A DNA stretch of 64,000 bases from Maioricimonas rarisocia (GCF_007747795.1 NZ_CP036275.1:4022001-4086000); one strand, 5' to 3'. Shown: positions 1 to 9,119, counted from the first letter of the stretch. Made by a program: numbers and translations. The notes: generated by a model not told the origin, from the letters alone.

Positions 1-1634
1 TTCTCGTGTGCCTGGCGAACGTGTTCGGAATCAACCTGCTCGGCACCGTCCCGGCGGGCCCAGTAGTCGGATTCGCGAGCAATATCGCCCACATGCGTGA
101 ACTCGGTTGAAATCTTGCCCCGGTCATCCGTCAGTCGGGCACCGCTGATGACCAGCTCGGCGACGGCGTCGGCCGTAAACGGCAGCAGACCTTCGGTGTC
201 GGACAGTTTCCGCACGAACTGGCCGTACAGCTGCCCCGCATCGGAATCGCGGGTGATCTCGACATCGAAATCGGCTTTGACGCGAAAGACCCGCGAGAAG
301 TCCTCGTCGTACAGGCAGAGCAGGTGATAGATGAGCGGAGGACCGGCGGCGACCAGTTTGACGTCCAGCGGAATCGGATCGGGCTTGAGAGCGGAAACGG
401 TGAACATCGAGAACGGGTCATACGTCTCGATTTCGACCTGACCACTCTTGAGGGTCCGCTTCAGTTCCTTCCAGACGAACGGCTCGCCAAGGGCGTCGGT
501 GATGTCGAATACCAGATAGCCACCATTCGCCCTTAACAGGCTGCCCGGCTTAATGCGGGTGAAGTTCGTCGTCACCCGTCCGTGCCGGTCGACGACACGC
601 TCGATCGTGCCGAACAGATTCCGGTAATTGGGGGCGTTCTCGATAATGACCGGCGGCCGATCGCGGGTGCTGTTATCGATGACGACGTTGACCTGGTAGT
701 CCATGAACCGCTGCTGCTCGTGCAGTTCGTGCCCTTCGAGGAGGGCCTGCAACTTGTTGGGCGGCATCTTCTCGACTTCGCGGAACCGGTCGAGATGCTC
801 GATGATGTCGTTCTTGAGCGTCTCGAACCATTTCTGCAGCCGTTCGTTGTCGAACTGCCGGGCAATCGCAGAAATGAGCGGCTCGACGAGGCGTCGGGCA
901 AACTTCCGGGCGACCTCCCGCACGTCGGAGGTGAGTTCCTTCTGGATGTCTGTCTGCTGTTCGAGAACCTTCGCGGCCGTCTCGACGAGCTGCTCCTGGT
1001 GGGATTCCAGATCGGCCAGTTCGTCCGGAGAGAGCTGCTGAACCTCTTCCTGCGTCATCGGCCGCCCTTCCTTGAGCGGGATGAACAGGATCTCTCCGTC
1101 CGGCAACTGTTTGACCGTCATGTTGTGTTCTTTGGCGAGCGTTTCGAGCTCGTTGAACACCGCCTCGCCCCGTTTGCGATACTCCTGTCGCAAACGGTCT
1201 TTCTCCTTGCCGAAATCTTCCTCCCGAAACGCCTTGGGGAGTGCGTTCACCAGCGTTTCGACGAGGTTCTCCATCGCGTCGCGAAGCTTGACGCCTTCCC
1301 CCGGGTTGAGAGAAATCGCGAGAGGTCGATCCGGCTCTTCGAAATTGTTCAGGTAAACCCAGTCGACCGGTGGCGTGTGAGAGGTGATCCGCTCGCAAAC
1401 GGCCTGTTGCAGCAGATCGAGCTTGCCGGTCCCGGTCATGCCGGCCGCAAAGATGTGGTAATCCTGGTGTCGGATCCCCACGCCCAGGTCGAGTGCTTCG
1501 AGAGCGCGGGGTTGCCCGATGATCTCGTCGAGCGGCTTGAGCTGGCTGGTATCCTCGAATCCGAACTGGTCGGGAGCAATCTGAAACCGGACGTCGTCGA
1601 AGGAGAGTTCGTAGCGGCCAGGAGAATCAGTCAT
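1..1634 (-). CDS. Lon-family ATP-dependent protease, LonB-like (C-terminal part missing)
   Basis: The frame is open on the minus strand from ATG 1634 (MTDSPGRYELSFDDVRF) to the window edge, giving about 544 residues with no stop. It matches the Lon-related family with an AAA_32-type ATPase: 'IIGQPRALEALDLGV' near residue 40, a P-loop-like GMTGTGKLDLL, a long charged helical insertion at roughly residues 120-330, then 'RANGGYLVFDITDALGEP' in the Walker B region. The Ser-Lys Lon protease domain of this family is C-terminal, so it should lie beyond position 1 and cannot be checked. The P-loop lysine is followed by Leu instead of Ser/Thr. Expected role is cytoplasmic ATP-dependent protein degradation, which is inferred from the family. 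The next gene on this strand is a small heat-shock protein, so the pair may belong to protein quality control. Confidence 0.9.
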   Translation of the reverse strand, partial: MTDSPGRYELSFDDVRFQIAPDQFGFEDTSQLKPLDEIIGQPRALEALDLGVGIRHQDYHIFAAGMTGTGKLDLLQQAVCERITSHTPPVDWVYLNNFEEPDRPLAISLNPGEGVKLRDAMENLVETLVNALPKAFREEDFGKEKDRLRQEYRKRGEAVFNELETLAKEHNMTVKQLPDGEILFIPLKEGRPMTQEEVQQLSPDELADLESHQEQLVETAAKVLEQQTDIQKELTSDVREVARKFARRLVEPLISAIARQFDNERLQKWFETLKNDIIEHLDRFREVEKMPPNKLQALLEGHELHEQQRFMDYQVNVVIDNSTRDRPPVIIENAPNYRNLFGTIERVVDRHGRVTTNFTRIKPGSLLRANGGYLVFDITDALGEPFVWKELKRTLKSGQVEIETYDPFSMFTVSALKPDPIPLDVKLVAAGPPLIYHLLCLYDEDFSRVFRVKADFDVEITRDSDAGQLYGQFVRKLSDTEGLLPFTADAVAELVISGARLTDDRGKISTEFTHVGDIARESDYWARRDGAEQVDSEHVRQAHE

Positions 1635-1839
1635 GCGTCAGGCGATCTGAATGCTGGTGTGTCCCGTCGCTTCCTGTCGGTCCGGATTCCGGTCAGTTTC
1701 GCAGGTCGACCGCACACCCTCCGCCCGGCCCTGCTGCGAGGAGGAGACTCTGGTGTTGCGGCGATCGCAGCGACGACTCCTGCCGCCACGATCCATTCGG
1801 CCCCGCGTCGATCGTCACGACACGGCGCCCCGGCCAGGC

Positions 1840-2295
1840 TCAGGCTGATTCGTGTGCTGTTTCCGGTTCCGCGCCGGAATCGTTCGTCTGTCGTTTGGGA
1901 AGTCGGATGCTGTAGGTTCCCTGTTGCTGCGTGATGGTGATCTGGTCGGCGTCGACCGGATGATCCAGCTGCAGCCGACGACAGAAGCTCCCCTGCCGTC
2001 GTTCGATCCAGACCCCCCGTACCGACTTCTGCTCCCGGCGTGACGCCCGCGATCCGCAGATGGTCACGATGTCGTCTTCGACCTCCACTTGCAGTTGTTC
2101 CGGCGGAACGCCGGGCAGATCGGCCTCGATGACATAGGCATCGTCCGACTCGAAAACGTCGAGCTCCGGCGACCACAGTGGCTGTGATTCCTGCCCACCA
2201 CACATCCCGCCAATAAAGTGATTGAACGCGTCGTCGATCTGCCGGTCTGCATCGAGCAGGCTCAGGCGAATCGACTTCCAGGGAAACAGTTCCAT
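1840..2295 (-). CDS. Hsp20/alpha-crystallin small heat shock protein
   Basis: A 151-residue protein with an alpha-crystallin domain from about residue 45 to 140: 'PELDVFESDDAYVIEADLPG', 'VEVEDDIVTICGSR', then 'GSFCRRLQLDHPVDADQI' and 'GTYSIRLPK'. These are the standard beta-strand landmarks of bacterial Hsp20 proteins, which act as ATP-independent holdases in the cytoplasm. The frame is open further upstream to 2436. ATG 2295 is preferred because GGAG lies 9 nt upstream and the resulting length is normal for the family. It diverges from the helix-hairpin-helix gene at 2462, leaving about 165 bp for both promoters. The tail after the domain is short and acidic. The family call is secure; the start is fairly secure. 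Confidence 0.9.
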   Translation of the reverse strand: MELFPWKSIRLSLLDADRQIDDAFNHFIGGMCGGQESQPLWSPELDVFESDDAYVIEADLPGVPPEQLQVEVEDDIVTICGSRASRREQKSVRGVWIERRQGSFCRRLQLDHPVDADQITITQQQGTYSIRLPKRQTNDSGAEPETAHESA

Positions 2296-2461
2296 GTCCG
2301 CCAGCTCCACCGTGTCTATGACGGCAACCGAATTCTCCCAATTCGGAGATTGAACGTTCGCCGTGCCAGTGCGTACCGTCATTATTCCAACGTGGCTGGA
2401 CAACACAACAGGGGACGGGCAATCCGGAACCGGCAATTCCCCGGTAGCAAGGACGACATCG

Positions 2462-3337
2462 ATGGTTTCGAATGACCCGGCCGACCTGTCGCTTCCCCTC
2501 GAAAACGAAACGGTTGCCCGTTGCTTCGAGGAAATCTCGACACTGCTTTCCGAGCAGGATGCGAACCCGTTTCGCGTGCGGGCCTATCAGCAGGCAGCCC
2601 AGACGATCCGCGGTCTCGATCGCCCGCTCGTGGAGATCCTCGAAGTGGATGGCCTGCCGGGGCTGATCCGCCTGCCGCACATCGGCGAGTCACTGGCACG
2701 GGCGATTAACGAACTGGTACACACCGGGCATCTGCGAATTCTGGACCGGCTGCGAGGTGAACATGAGCCGGAGCGGCTGTTTACGACGATCCCGGGGATC
2801 GGCCGCGACATGGCCTCCCGCATTCACGACCTGCTGGGGATCGAAACGCTGAGTGAACTGGAAGCGGCGGCGTACGATGGTTCGCTCGAGCGGGTTCCCG
2901 GCATGGGAAAGAAGCGGATTCGCGCCGTTCGGGATGCGATGGCGTCCCGGCTGCAGCGTCCTCGCCCGGCCGTCCCCGAAGTCCGGTCGCCTCAGCACGG
3001 CACGCAGCCGTCTGTCGCCGAGATCCTGGATGTCGATGCCGAGTACCGCGCCCGTGTCGAACGGGATTCGCTGCCGCGTGTCGCTCCCCGCCGGTTCAAT
3101 CCGACAGGTGCAGCATGGCTGCCGATCCTGCATACGCACCGTGATGACCGGCATTACACGGCGTTGTTCTCGAACACCGCGCGGGCTCACGGGTTGGGGA
3201 CGGTCCGCGACTGGGTCGTCATTTACCGGGACGACCATGGCGGCGGCGGGCAATGGACGGTGATCACGGCTCGCTTCGGACGATTGAAGGGGCAACGGGT
3301 CGTGCGGGGCCGGGAGGATGAGTGCGAGCGGCTGTAA
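2462..3337 (+). CDS. Helix-hairpin-helix DNA-binding protein, PolX N-terminal-like
   Basis: A 291-residue protein. Residues about 15-170 resemble the N-terminal half of family X DNA polymerases: 'NETVARCFEEISTLLSEQ', 'NPFRVRAYQQAAQTIRGL', 'LIRLPHIGESLARAINEL', then a helix-hairpin-helix 'LFTTIPGIGRDMASRIHDL' and a second one, 'LERVPGMGKKRIRAVRDAM'. No polymerase or PHP nuclease domain follows. Instead there is a tail (about 200-291) with 'LPILHTHRDDRHYTALFSN' and 'GQWTVITARFGRLKGQRVVRG'. Binding to DNA without sequence specificity is the likely property; the biological role is unknown. ATG 2462 is chosen because AAGGA lies about 9 nt upstream; the frame opens earlier at 2363 but that part overlaps the divergent promoter region. 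Confidence 0.85.
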   Translation: MVSNDPADLSLPLENETVARCFEEISTLLSEQDANPFRVRAYQQAAQTIRGLDRPLVEILEVDGLPGLIRLPHIGESLARAINELVHTGHLRILDRLRGEHEPERLFTTIPGIGRDMASRIHDLLGIETLSELEAAAYDGSLERVPGMGKKRIRAVRDAMASRLQRPRPAVPEVRSPQHGTQPSVAEILDVDAEYRARVERDSLPRVAPRRFNPTGAAWLPILHTHRDDRHYTALFSNTARAHGLGTVRDWVVIYRDDHGGGGQWTVITARFGRLKGQRVVRGREDECERL

Positions 3338-3424
3338 AGCGGTGAAGGGTGAATGCTGCGAGTTGCGTCGATCGGCAGGCTGGGACTGGTCCCGGCATCT
3401 CGGCCGCGGGGCTGGTCCGTCCAT

Positions 3425-3566
3425 GTCAGGGTGTGTCGCGGCAGGCCGCCCCGGAGCATCCCACGGCAACGGACGCGCCGAACCCTGACCGGTCCGCGAC
3501 GCACCTTCACATGTCACACGCGAACGACGTACGACGGTGCGTCGCCTCCGGCGACGGCACCCTACA
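3425..3566. repeat. 142-bp terminal-inverted-repeat element, copy 1 (diverged)
   Basis: The left end reads TGTCAGGGTG instead of TGTAGGGTG; the right end is an intact CACCCTACA. Inside, GACGCACC and the later GGTGCGTC are complementary, so the right part can fold. It is the most diverged of the three copies in the array. Confidence 0.7.
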
Positions 3567-3708
3567 CCAGCCGTGCCGGCGCAGCGACTGATAGGGCGCA
3601 AAGCTATCGACGGCGGCAACAGCCGGCCCTGCGGCGACCGGTCCCACGGCGTAGAGACGTAGGCTGGGACTGGTCCCAGCACCTCGCCCGCAGGGCTGGT
3701 TCAATTAA

Positions 3709-3850
3709 TGTAGGGTGTGTCACGGCAGGCCGCCCCGGTGCGCCCCACGGCAACGGACGCGTCGAACCCTGGCCGGTCCGTGACGCACCTTCGCATATCA
3801 CACGCGAACGACGTACGGCGGTGCGTCGCCTCCGGCGACGGCACCCTACA
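3709..3850. repeat. 142-bp terminal-inverted-repeat element, copy 2
   Basis: Bounded exactly by TGTAGGGTG (3709-3717) and its reverse complement CACCCTACA (3842-3850). Just inside the right end is the small hairpin GTCGCCTCCGGCGAC. No open frame resembling a transposase is present, so if mobile it would depend on an enzyme encoded elsewhere. Confidence 0.8.
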
Positions 3851-3992
3851 GCATCCGAGCCGGCGCAGCGACTGATAGGGCGCAAAGCTATCGACGGCGG
3901 CAACAGCCGGCCCTGCGGCGACCGGTCCCACGGCGTAGAGACGTAGGCTGGGACTGGTCCCAGCACCGCGCCCGCAGGGCTGGTTCAATTAA

Positions 3993-4134
3993 TGTAGGGT
4001 GTGTCACGGCAGGCCGCCCCGGTGCGCCCCACGGCAACGGACGCGCCGAACCCTGACCGGTCCGCGACGCACCTTCACATGTCACACGCGAACGACGTAC
4101 GACGGTGCGTCGCCTCCGGCGACGGCACCCTACA
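3993..4134. repeat. 142-bp terminal-inverted-repeat element, copy 3
   Basis: Bounded by TGTAGGGTG (3993-4001) and CACCCTACA (4126-4134), the same length as copy 2 and almost the same sequence. It ends about 20 bp before the stop codon of the minus-strand gene at 4157, so it may lie in that gene's 3' untranslated region and could act as a transcript end. Confidence 0.8.
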
Positions 4135-4156
4135 CTTGCGGTGCGCCGCGGCCCAC

Positions 4157-6439
4157 TCACGCGTTCCGTTTGGCGAGAATCTCGTGCAGCAGGCGCGGCG
4201 GCGACATCGGCAGTTCGTGCATGCGGACGCCGACCGCATTGGCGATCGCCGCACCGATGGCGGCAGGCGGTGGACAGATCGGCACCTCACCCACGCCGCG
4301 GACTCCGTACGGATGATCCGGATTCGGCACTTCGACGATGATCGTGTCGATCATCGGCAGGTCGAAACAGGTGGGCATGCGGTAATCGAGGAGGCTGCTG
4401 TTCCGCAGGTTTCCCTCGGCGTCATAGAAGTACTCTTCGTTGAGGGCCCAGCCAATCCCCTGGGCGGCTCCTCCCTGCATCTGTCCTTCGACGTATGCGG
4501 GATGAATGGCGGTGCCGGCGTCCTGCACAGCGGTGTACCGCAGAATGGTCACCTTGCCGAGGTCCGGATCGACCTCGACGTCCACACAGTGGGTGCCGAA
4601 CGCATTGCTCGAAGCAGGGGCGGTGACACTCGTGGACGCAGTGACCGGTTCGCCCGATTTCTGGATGCGGTCGGCCAGTTCGCCAAACTCGAACCGCTTG
4701 CCGTCCGGTCCGCTGACGCCGCCGTCTTCGTACTCGACCTCTTCGGTCGTGACGCCCCAGATGCGGGCGGCGTGCTGGCAGAACTGATCGCGGATCTTCA
4801 GGCCGGCTTCGTAGGCAGCCAGGCCGGTGGCCAAGGTGACGCGACTGCCCCCGGTGACGTCGGTGTAGCCGACGCTGTCGGTATCGACGACTGAGGGATT
4901 GACGTCTTCCACCGGGATGCCGAGCGTCTCGGCGAGCTGCATCGCGATGCTGGTCCGGGTGCCGCCGATGTCGGTCGAGCCTTCGATCAGCGAGACCTTG
5001 CCGTCAGCATTGACGGTCACGGTGACCGAAGACTTCAGCCCGGCGTTGAACCAGAATCCGGAGGCGACGCCGCGACCGCGATTGGGACCTTCGAGCGGCG
5101 TGTTCCAGTGTTCCGAGTTCTTGACCGCTTCGAGCGTTTCGTAGAGCCCGATGCGGGGGAACCTGTACCCGTCGATGCGGCGGGTTCCCTCTTTCGCAGC
5201 ATTCTGCATACGGAACTCGAGCGGGCAGATGCCGAGCTTCTCACAGATCTCCTCGATCACGGTCTCGACCGCGAATGCCGCGTTCGTCGATCCGGGAGCA
5301 CGGTAGGCATTTGTGCGGGGCTTGTTGACGCAGACGTCGAAGCCTTCGACCCGGCCGGCCGGGATGTCGTAGCAGGCGAAGATGCACATGGAGCCGGCCC
5401 CGATCGGCGAACCGGGATAGGCTCCGGCTTCGTACGCCATCCATGCTTCGCCGGCGGTCAGGCGACCGTCCTTCGTGACGCCAAGCTTGACGCGGATGTA
5501 GGAACCGGGCGTCGGGCCGGTCGCTTCGAGGACGTCGGTCCGGTCCATGGTGACACGGACGGGACGACCGGACTTCTTGGAGAGCATTGCCGCGACCGGC
5601 TGCTCGTAGACCGAAATCTTGCCGCCAAATCCGCCGCCGATTTCCATCGGCACGACGCGGATGTTGCTGACCGGGACACCGACGAGTTCGGCACACTGCT
5701 GACGAACCGTGAAGGTCCCCTGCGTGCTGGTCCAGATGGTGATGTGGTCGTCGGCGTTCCAGAGGGCCGTTGAGGTATGCGGCTCGATGTAGCCCTGGTG
5801 GACCGTGGCCGTCCGGAACTCGCGTTCGATGACCAGATCGGCTTCGGCGAATCCCTTGTCGACGTCTCCCTTCTCGTGGCAGATCCGCTGCGCGACATTG
5901 CTGGGGGTCTCGGTGACCGCCTCACCCATCTCCTTCGTATAAATGTCGTCATGCAGCCGGGGCGCCTCGTCGGACATCGCTTCCCGCACGTCGAGAACGG
6001 GAGGGAGTTTCTCGTACTCGACTTTGATCAGCCGGGCGGCTTCTTCGGCGATGTGACGGTTGTCGGCGGCCACCGCGGCAACCGCATGGCCACGGTAAAG
6101 CACGCGATCCTTCGCGAGGACGTTCGTGGCCAGATGCTTCATGTTGACCGCCCCTTCCCCCAGTTCGGCAACGCGGTCACCGGGATCGGGCAGGTCGGCA
6201 TTGGTGACGATCGCACGGACGCCGGGGACTTTCTCCGCGTCGGAGACGTCGATCGAGCGGATGCGGGCATGTGCGTGCGGGCTGCGCAGGATGAAGCCCT
6301 CGAGCTGACCGGTCAGCTTGATGTCGGCCCCGTATCGGGCCCGCCCCGTGACCTTGTCGACACCGTCGTGCCGGACAGGTCGGGTGCCGATGACGTTGTA
6401 CTTGCGGGAGGTGTCGGGGGTCTGCTCGACGGTCGCCAT
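4157..6439 (-). CDS. Xanthine dehydrogenase family, molybdopterin-binding large subunit
   Basis: A 760-residue Mo hydroxylase large subunit (CoxL/XdhA type). The N-terminal a/b hammerhead domain starts at 'VIGTRPVRHDGVDKVTGRAR' and 'ILRSPHAHARI'. The molybdopterin-binding domain has 'MEIGGGFGGKISVYEQPVAA' and 'NAYRAPGSTNAAFAVET', and near the C-terminus 'PYGVRGVGEVPICPP', whose Glu sits where the catalytic glutamate of the family is found. Substrate cannot be told from the sequence. Neither the 2Fe-2S subunit nor the FAD subunit is adjacent: a repeat array lies downstream and a divergent oxidoreductase upstream. ATG 6439 is preferred (GAAAGAG about 9 nt upstream); the open frame continues to 6727 but the extra part resembles nothing. 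A MoeA homologue for molybdenum cofactor assembly lies at 54617. Confidence 0.92.
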   Translation of the reverse strand: MATVEQTPDTSRKYNVIGTRPVRHDGVDKVTGRARYGADIKLTGQLEGFILRSPHAHARIRSIDVSDAEKVPGVRAIVTNADLPDPGDRVAELGEGAVNMKHLATNVLAKDRVLYRGHAVAAVAADNRHIAEEAARLIKVEYEKLPPVLDVREAMSDEAPRLHDDIYTKEMGEAVTETPSNVAQRICHEKGDVDKGFAEADLVIEREFRTATVHQGYIEPHTSTALWNADDHITIWTSTQGTFTVRQQCAELVGVPVSNIRVVPMEIGGGFGGKISVYEQPVAAMLSKKSGRPVRVTMDRTDVLEATGPTPGSYIRVKLGVTKDGRLTAGEAWMAYEAGAYPGSPIGAGSMCIFACYDIPAGRVEGFDVCVNKPRTNAYRAPGSTNAAFAVETVIEEICEKLGICPLEFRMQNAAKEGTRRIDGYRFPRIGLYETLEAVKNSEHWNTPLEGPNRGRGVASGFWFNAGLKSSVTVTVNADGKVSLIEGSTDIGGTRTSIAMQLAETLGIPVEDVNPSVVDTDSVGYTDVTGGSRVTLATGLAAYEAGLKIRDQFCQHAARIWGVTTEEVEYEDGGVSGPDGKRFEFGELADRIQKSGEPVTASTSVTAPASSNAFGTHCVDVEVDPDLGKVTILRYTAVQDAGTAIHPAYVEGQMQGGAAQGIGWALNEEYFYDAEGNLRNSSLLDYRMPTCFDLPMIDTIIVEVPNPDHPYGVRGVGEVPICPPPAAIGAAIANAVGVRMHELPMSPPRLLHEILAKRNA

Positions 6440-6598
6440 GATGCCAGCTCTTTCGGTTTCATGCTGCCGGTCTACGGGGCCCTGCTGTCCTTGCGCTGAC
6501 CGCGGAGGGCGCCCCTGCGGGAAGACCTCTTTTAGCCGCCGACGCGTCAGGGGTGCAAGTTCAGTCGGTCGCAGCCTGTTGCTGCGGCCCTTCCGGTT

Positions 6599-6628
6599 TT
6601 GCGTCCGGCCGGGAAATGCGGTTAGACT
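6599..6628 (+). promoter_or_regulatory. Candidate sigma70 promoter for the Gfo/Idh/MocA gene
   Basis: TTGCGT (6599-6604), an 18-nt spacer, then TAGACT (6623-6628). It would start transcription near 6635, about 105 nt before the GTG start at 6741. The whole 6440-6740 interval between the two divergent genes holds no other feature that I can support. Matches to consensus are modest. Confidence 0.35.
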
Positions 6629-6740
6629 GGTGCTCCGTATTCCGAGTCTCTCGAATGCAGACGTTCTCCCATCCAACGACACCTGATGAGGGCTCGCCTC
6701 ACAGGTGCCGGAATCCTGCAACCTCATGAGGAGTCGTGGC

Positions 6741-8135
6741 GTGTCCGTGAATTCACAGAGTCGTCGTCAGTTCCTGCAGACGAGTACCGCCGCCGCGGCG
6801 GGAAGCGTCATGCCGTACTGGTTCTCGAGCCGTCCGACGCTGGCACAGGAAGCGGCGAAGAGTCCGAACGAACGCCCGGTCGTCGGCTGCATCGGAACGG
6901 GCAGCCGCTGGCACGCCGTGGGGCGGCATGCACTCAACTTCGCCGACTGCGTGGCGGTCTGCGACGTCGACGCGCTGCATCTGGACGAGGCCCGGGACAT
7001 CGTCAAACGGGAACAGTCGAAGAAAGGCCGTGATGTGGCGGTCGCGATGTACGAAGATTATCGCGAACTGCTCGACCGCGGTGATCTGGACATCGTGACG
7101 ATCGTCACGCCGGACCACTGGCATTCGAAGATCGCCATCGACGCGATGCGGGCCGGGCTGGACGTCTACTGCGAGAAGCCGCTGACGCTGACGATCAATG
7201 AAGGGAAGCAGATCATCTCGGTTCTCAACGAGACGCAGCGGGTGTTCCAGGTGGGAACCCAGCAGCGGACCGAGATGGGACAGCGGTTCCTGCAGGCGAT
7301 TGCGATGATCCGCGACGGCCGGATTGGGGACGTGCAGAAAGTCACCTGCGATATCGGCGGCGCGCCGACCAGTGGTGAGATTCCCGTCGTCGACGTGCCG
7401 CGGGGCCTGAACTGGGACATGTGGCTCGGTCAGGCACCGATGGTCGACTTCCGCTTCAAGGAAGGGGGCCGCTGGGGCAACAGTCGCTGCCACTACGAGT
7501 TCCGCTGGTGGTACGAATACTCGGGCGGAAAGATGACCGACTGGGGTGCTCATCACGTCGATATCGCCCAGTGGGCGATCGAGCAGAACGGTGACGGTCA
7601 GGGCCCGGTTTCGGTCGAACCGGTCTCGGTCGAGCATCCGGTGCCGTTCGAGAACGGCTACCCGACGCAGCCGGATCAGTACAACACCGCGACGAAGTTC
7701 GAAGTGAAGGTGATGTTCGAGAACGGCGTCGAAATGCGGATCGTCAGCAATTCGAGCGACGGAAACGGGATTCTGTTCGAGGGAACGAAGGGTCGGTTCC
7801 ACGTCAGCCGTGGCCGCATGAGAGGTGGCCCGGTCGAAGAACTCGAGAGCAACCCGCTGCCGGACGGTGCCGTCGCGGAAGTGTACGGCGGCCGCAAACC
7901 GACCAGCCATATGGAGAACTTCATCGAATGTGTGAAGACACGTTCGCAGCCGATCTCGGACGTCTGGTCGCACCACCGGGCAATGACGACCTGTCACCTG
8001 TCGAATATCGCGATGCGGCTGGGCCGGACCCTGAATTGGGATCCGGAGAGCGAACAGATCGTCGGTGACTCGGACGCCCAGCAGTGGCAGGGGCGAGAGC
8101 AGCGTAAAGGGTACGAGATCGACGTGCCCGTCTAA
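6741..8135 (+). CDS. Gfo/Idh/MocA family oxidoreductase with Tat signal
   Basis: A 464-residue NAD(P)-dependent oxidoreductase-like protein. The N-terminus has a twin-arginine signal ([15 protein letters not shown]), so export folded to the periplasm is likely. The Rossmann domain has GCIGTGSRW, '[15 protein letters not shown]', '[20 protein letters not shown]' and the family EKP motif in '[16 protein letters not shown]'. The C-terminal part carries '[20 protein letters not shown]', typical of planctomycete members. Such proteins are abundant in this phylum and are thought to act on sugar derivatives; the substrate is unknown. GTG 6741 is chosen because AGGAG (6729-6733) sits 7 nt upstream; ATG 6726 and the codon at 6705 are in frame but lack a ribosome site. 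A strong terminator follows the stop. Confidence 0.9.
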   Translation: MSVNSQSRRQFLQTSTAAAAGSVMPYWFSSRPTLAQEAAKSPNERPVVGCIGTGSRWHAVGRHALNFADCVAVCDVDALHLDEARDIVKREQSKKGRDVAVAMYEDYRELLDRGDLDIVTIVTPDHWHSKIAIDAMRAGLDVYCEKPLTLTINEGKQIISVLNETQRVFQVGTQQRTEMGQRFLQAIAMIRDGRIGDVQKVTCDIGGAPTSGEIPVVDVPRGLNWDMWLGQAPMVDFRFKEGGRWGNSRCHYEFRWWYEYSGGKMTDWGAHHVDIAQWAIEQNGDGQGPVSVEPVSVEHPVPFENGYPTQPDQYNTATKFEVKVMFENGVEMRIVSNSSDGNGILFEGTKGRFHVSRGRMRGGPVEELESNPLPDGAVAEVYGGRKPTSHMENFIECVKTRSQPISDVWSHHRAMTTCHLSNIAMRLGRTLNWDPESEQIVGDSDAQQWQGREQRKGYEIDVPV

Positions 8136-8162
8136 GCGACGGTCTCAGGTTTTCAGCGATGA

Positions 8163-8196
8163 GCATGCTCGCCTTCCGGGGCGGGCATGCTTTTTT
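8163..8196 (+). terminator. Rho-independent terminator after the oxidoreductase gene
   Basis: An 11-bp stem, GCATGCTCGCC (8163-8173) with GGCGGGCATGC (8180-8190) and one G-U pair, closed by a 6-nt loop and followed by six T. It lies 28 nt after the stop codon. The stem sequence is related to hairpins near 35980 and 44621. Confidence 0.85.
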
Positions 8197-8243
8197 ATGG
8201 GGGGGACGGAACTGGCGGATGAGGTCACGCAGGAATCCCTGCC

Positions 8244-8424
8244 CGAATACCAGCACGAAGCGCCAGCGAGTGCACGGGCCGACAGGAATGTCTGCCTCAC
8301 CTGAGGAACCTGAAGTGCGCCGGGTGCCATGCTCTCACGCCGCTGGCGGGTGAGCATGCATGACACATCGGAATGGTGGGGTACGCTTCGCTAACCCACG
8401 CAACAGTCCTGGAGAGCGTGCCCC
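8244..8424 (+). repeat. Left copy of a long direct repeat (about 175-180 bp)
   Basis: This segment and 9120-9293 are near copies, 876 bp apart. In order each holds GAATACCAGCACGAAGCGCC, the hairpin around GACAGGAATGTCTGCC, an inverted pair ATGCTCTCACGCC with GGCGGGTGAGCAT, the phrase ATGACACATCGGAATGGTGG, the palindrome-like TACGCTTCGCTAACCCAC and finally GGAGAGCGTGCCC. Together they bracket the tandem duplication at 8408-9080. The 1,265-bp interval 8136-9400 contains only a terminator at each end and these repeats. Confidence 0.8.
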
Positions 8425-9080
8425 GGCAGCACACGGCTCGCAGAGCCGTGGCGCCCTGCATCGTCCGCACATCGGACGCAACCAGCCTGCGAATGGTGAG
8501 TCGCCTGCGGCGACAGCACCCTACATTTCGGATGCCCCGCGCGTGAAGGCGGTGCCACTGTAGGGTGTGTCACGACCGGTGGGAGAACGCGGCAGGTGGT
8601 GAGGCTTTCGAGTATCTTTGTCCAAGCCGACTGGCTGTGTTGGTGGTCGTGACGCACCATCGCTGGTTGTGAGGAGACCATCAACAGATGAGCGGTGCGT
8701 CGCCTGCGGCGACAGCCCCCTACCCCGCTGTGCCACCCGCGAAACCTGGAGAGTGTGCCCCGGCAGCACACGGCTCGCAGAGCCGTGGCACGCTGCATCG
8801 TCCGCACATCGGACGCAACCAGCCTGCGAATGGTGAGTCGCCTGCGGCGACAGCACCCTACATCTCGGATGCCCCGCGCGTGAAGGCGGTGCCACTGTAG
8901 GGTGTGTCACGACCGGTGGGAGAACGCGGCAGGTGGTGAGGCTTTCGAGTATCTTTGTCCAAGCCGACTGGCTGTGTTGGTGGTCGTGACGCACCATCGC
9001 TGGTTGTGAGGAGACCATCAACAGATGAGCGGTGCGTCGCCTGCGGCGACAGCCCCCTACCCCGTTGTGCCACCTCGCTG
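8408..9080. repeat. Tandem duplication with 337-bp period
   Basis: Two near-identical units start with CCTGGAGAG at 8408 and 8745. Each contains CGGCTCGCAGAGCCGTGG (hairpin), GAGTCGCCTGCGGCGACAGC followed by ACCCTAC, then TGTAGGGTGTGTCACG (8559 and 8896) and a right end GCGTCGCCTGCGGCGACAGC followed by CCCCTAC. The last two motifs delimit an element of about 165 bp with the same ends as the 142-bp elements near 3700, so this is a second island of the same repeat family. Open frames here are translations of the repeat and are not credible genes. Confidence 0.85.
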
Positions 9081-9119
9081 GGGGCTTGCCTTCGGCTCGC
9101 CCCCAGTTGCACAGACGCT

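Larger units (their letters stand above)
3377..4134. repeat. Tandem repeat array, 284-bp period, about 2.7 copies
   Basis: This array fills most of the 819-bp stretch without genes between 3338 and 4156. Units begin with AGGCTGGGACTGGTCCC at 3377, 3661 and 3945, so the spacing is exactly 284 bp twice. The second and third units are nearly identical; the first is more diverged. Each unit carries a 142-bp element bounded by short inverted repeats plus a spacer with 'GATAGGGCGCAAAGCTATCG' (self-complementary) and 'GGGACTGGTCCC' (palindromic). The third unit stops after its element, about 20 bp before the end of the molybdenum hydroxylase gene. No coding capacity is credible here: open frames run on both strands but only repeat one another. 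Confidence 0.9.

Noticed and set aside
3377-4134. A CRISPR array, considered because of regular repeats
   Set aside because: The repeat unit is 284 bp with no short repeat/unique spacer alternation and no cas genes in the window.
3353-4160. Repeated open frames in the 284-bp array, with identical peptides on both strands
   Set aside because: They track the repeat unit and change frame between copies; no start signals or recognisable domains.
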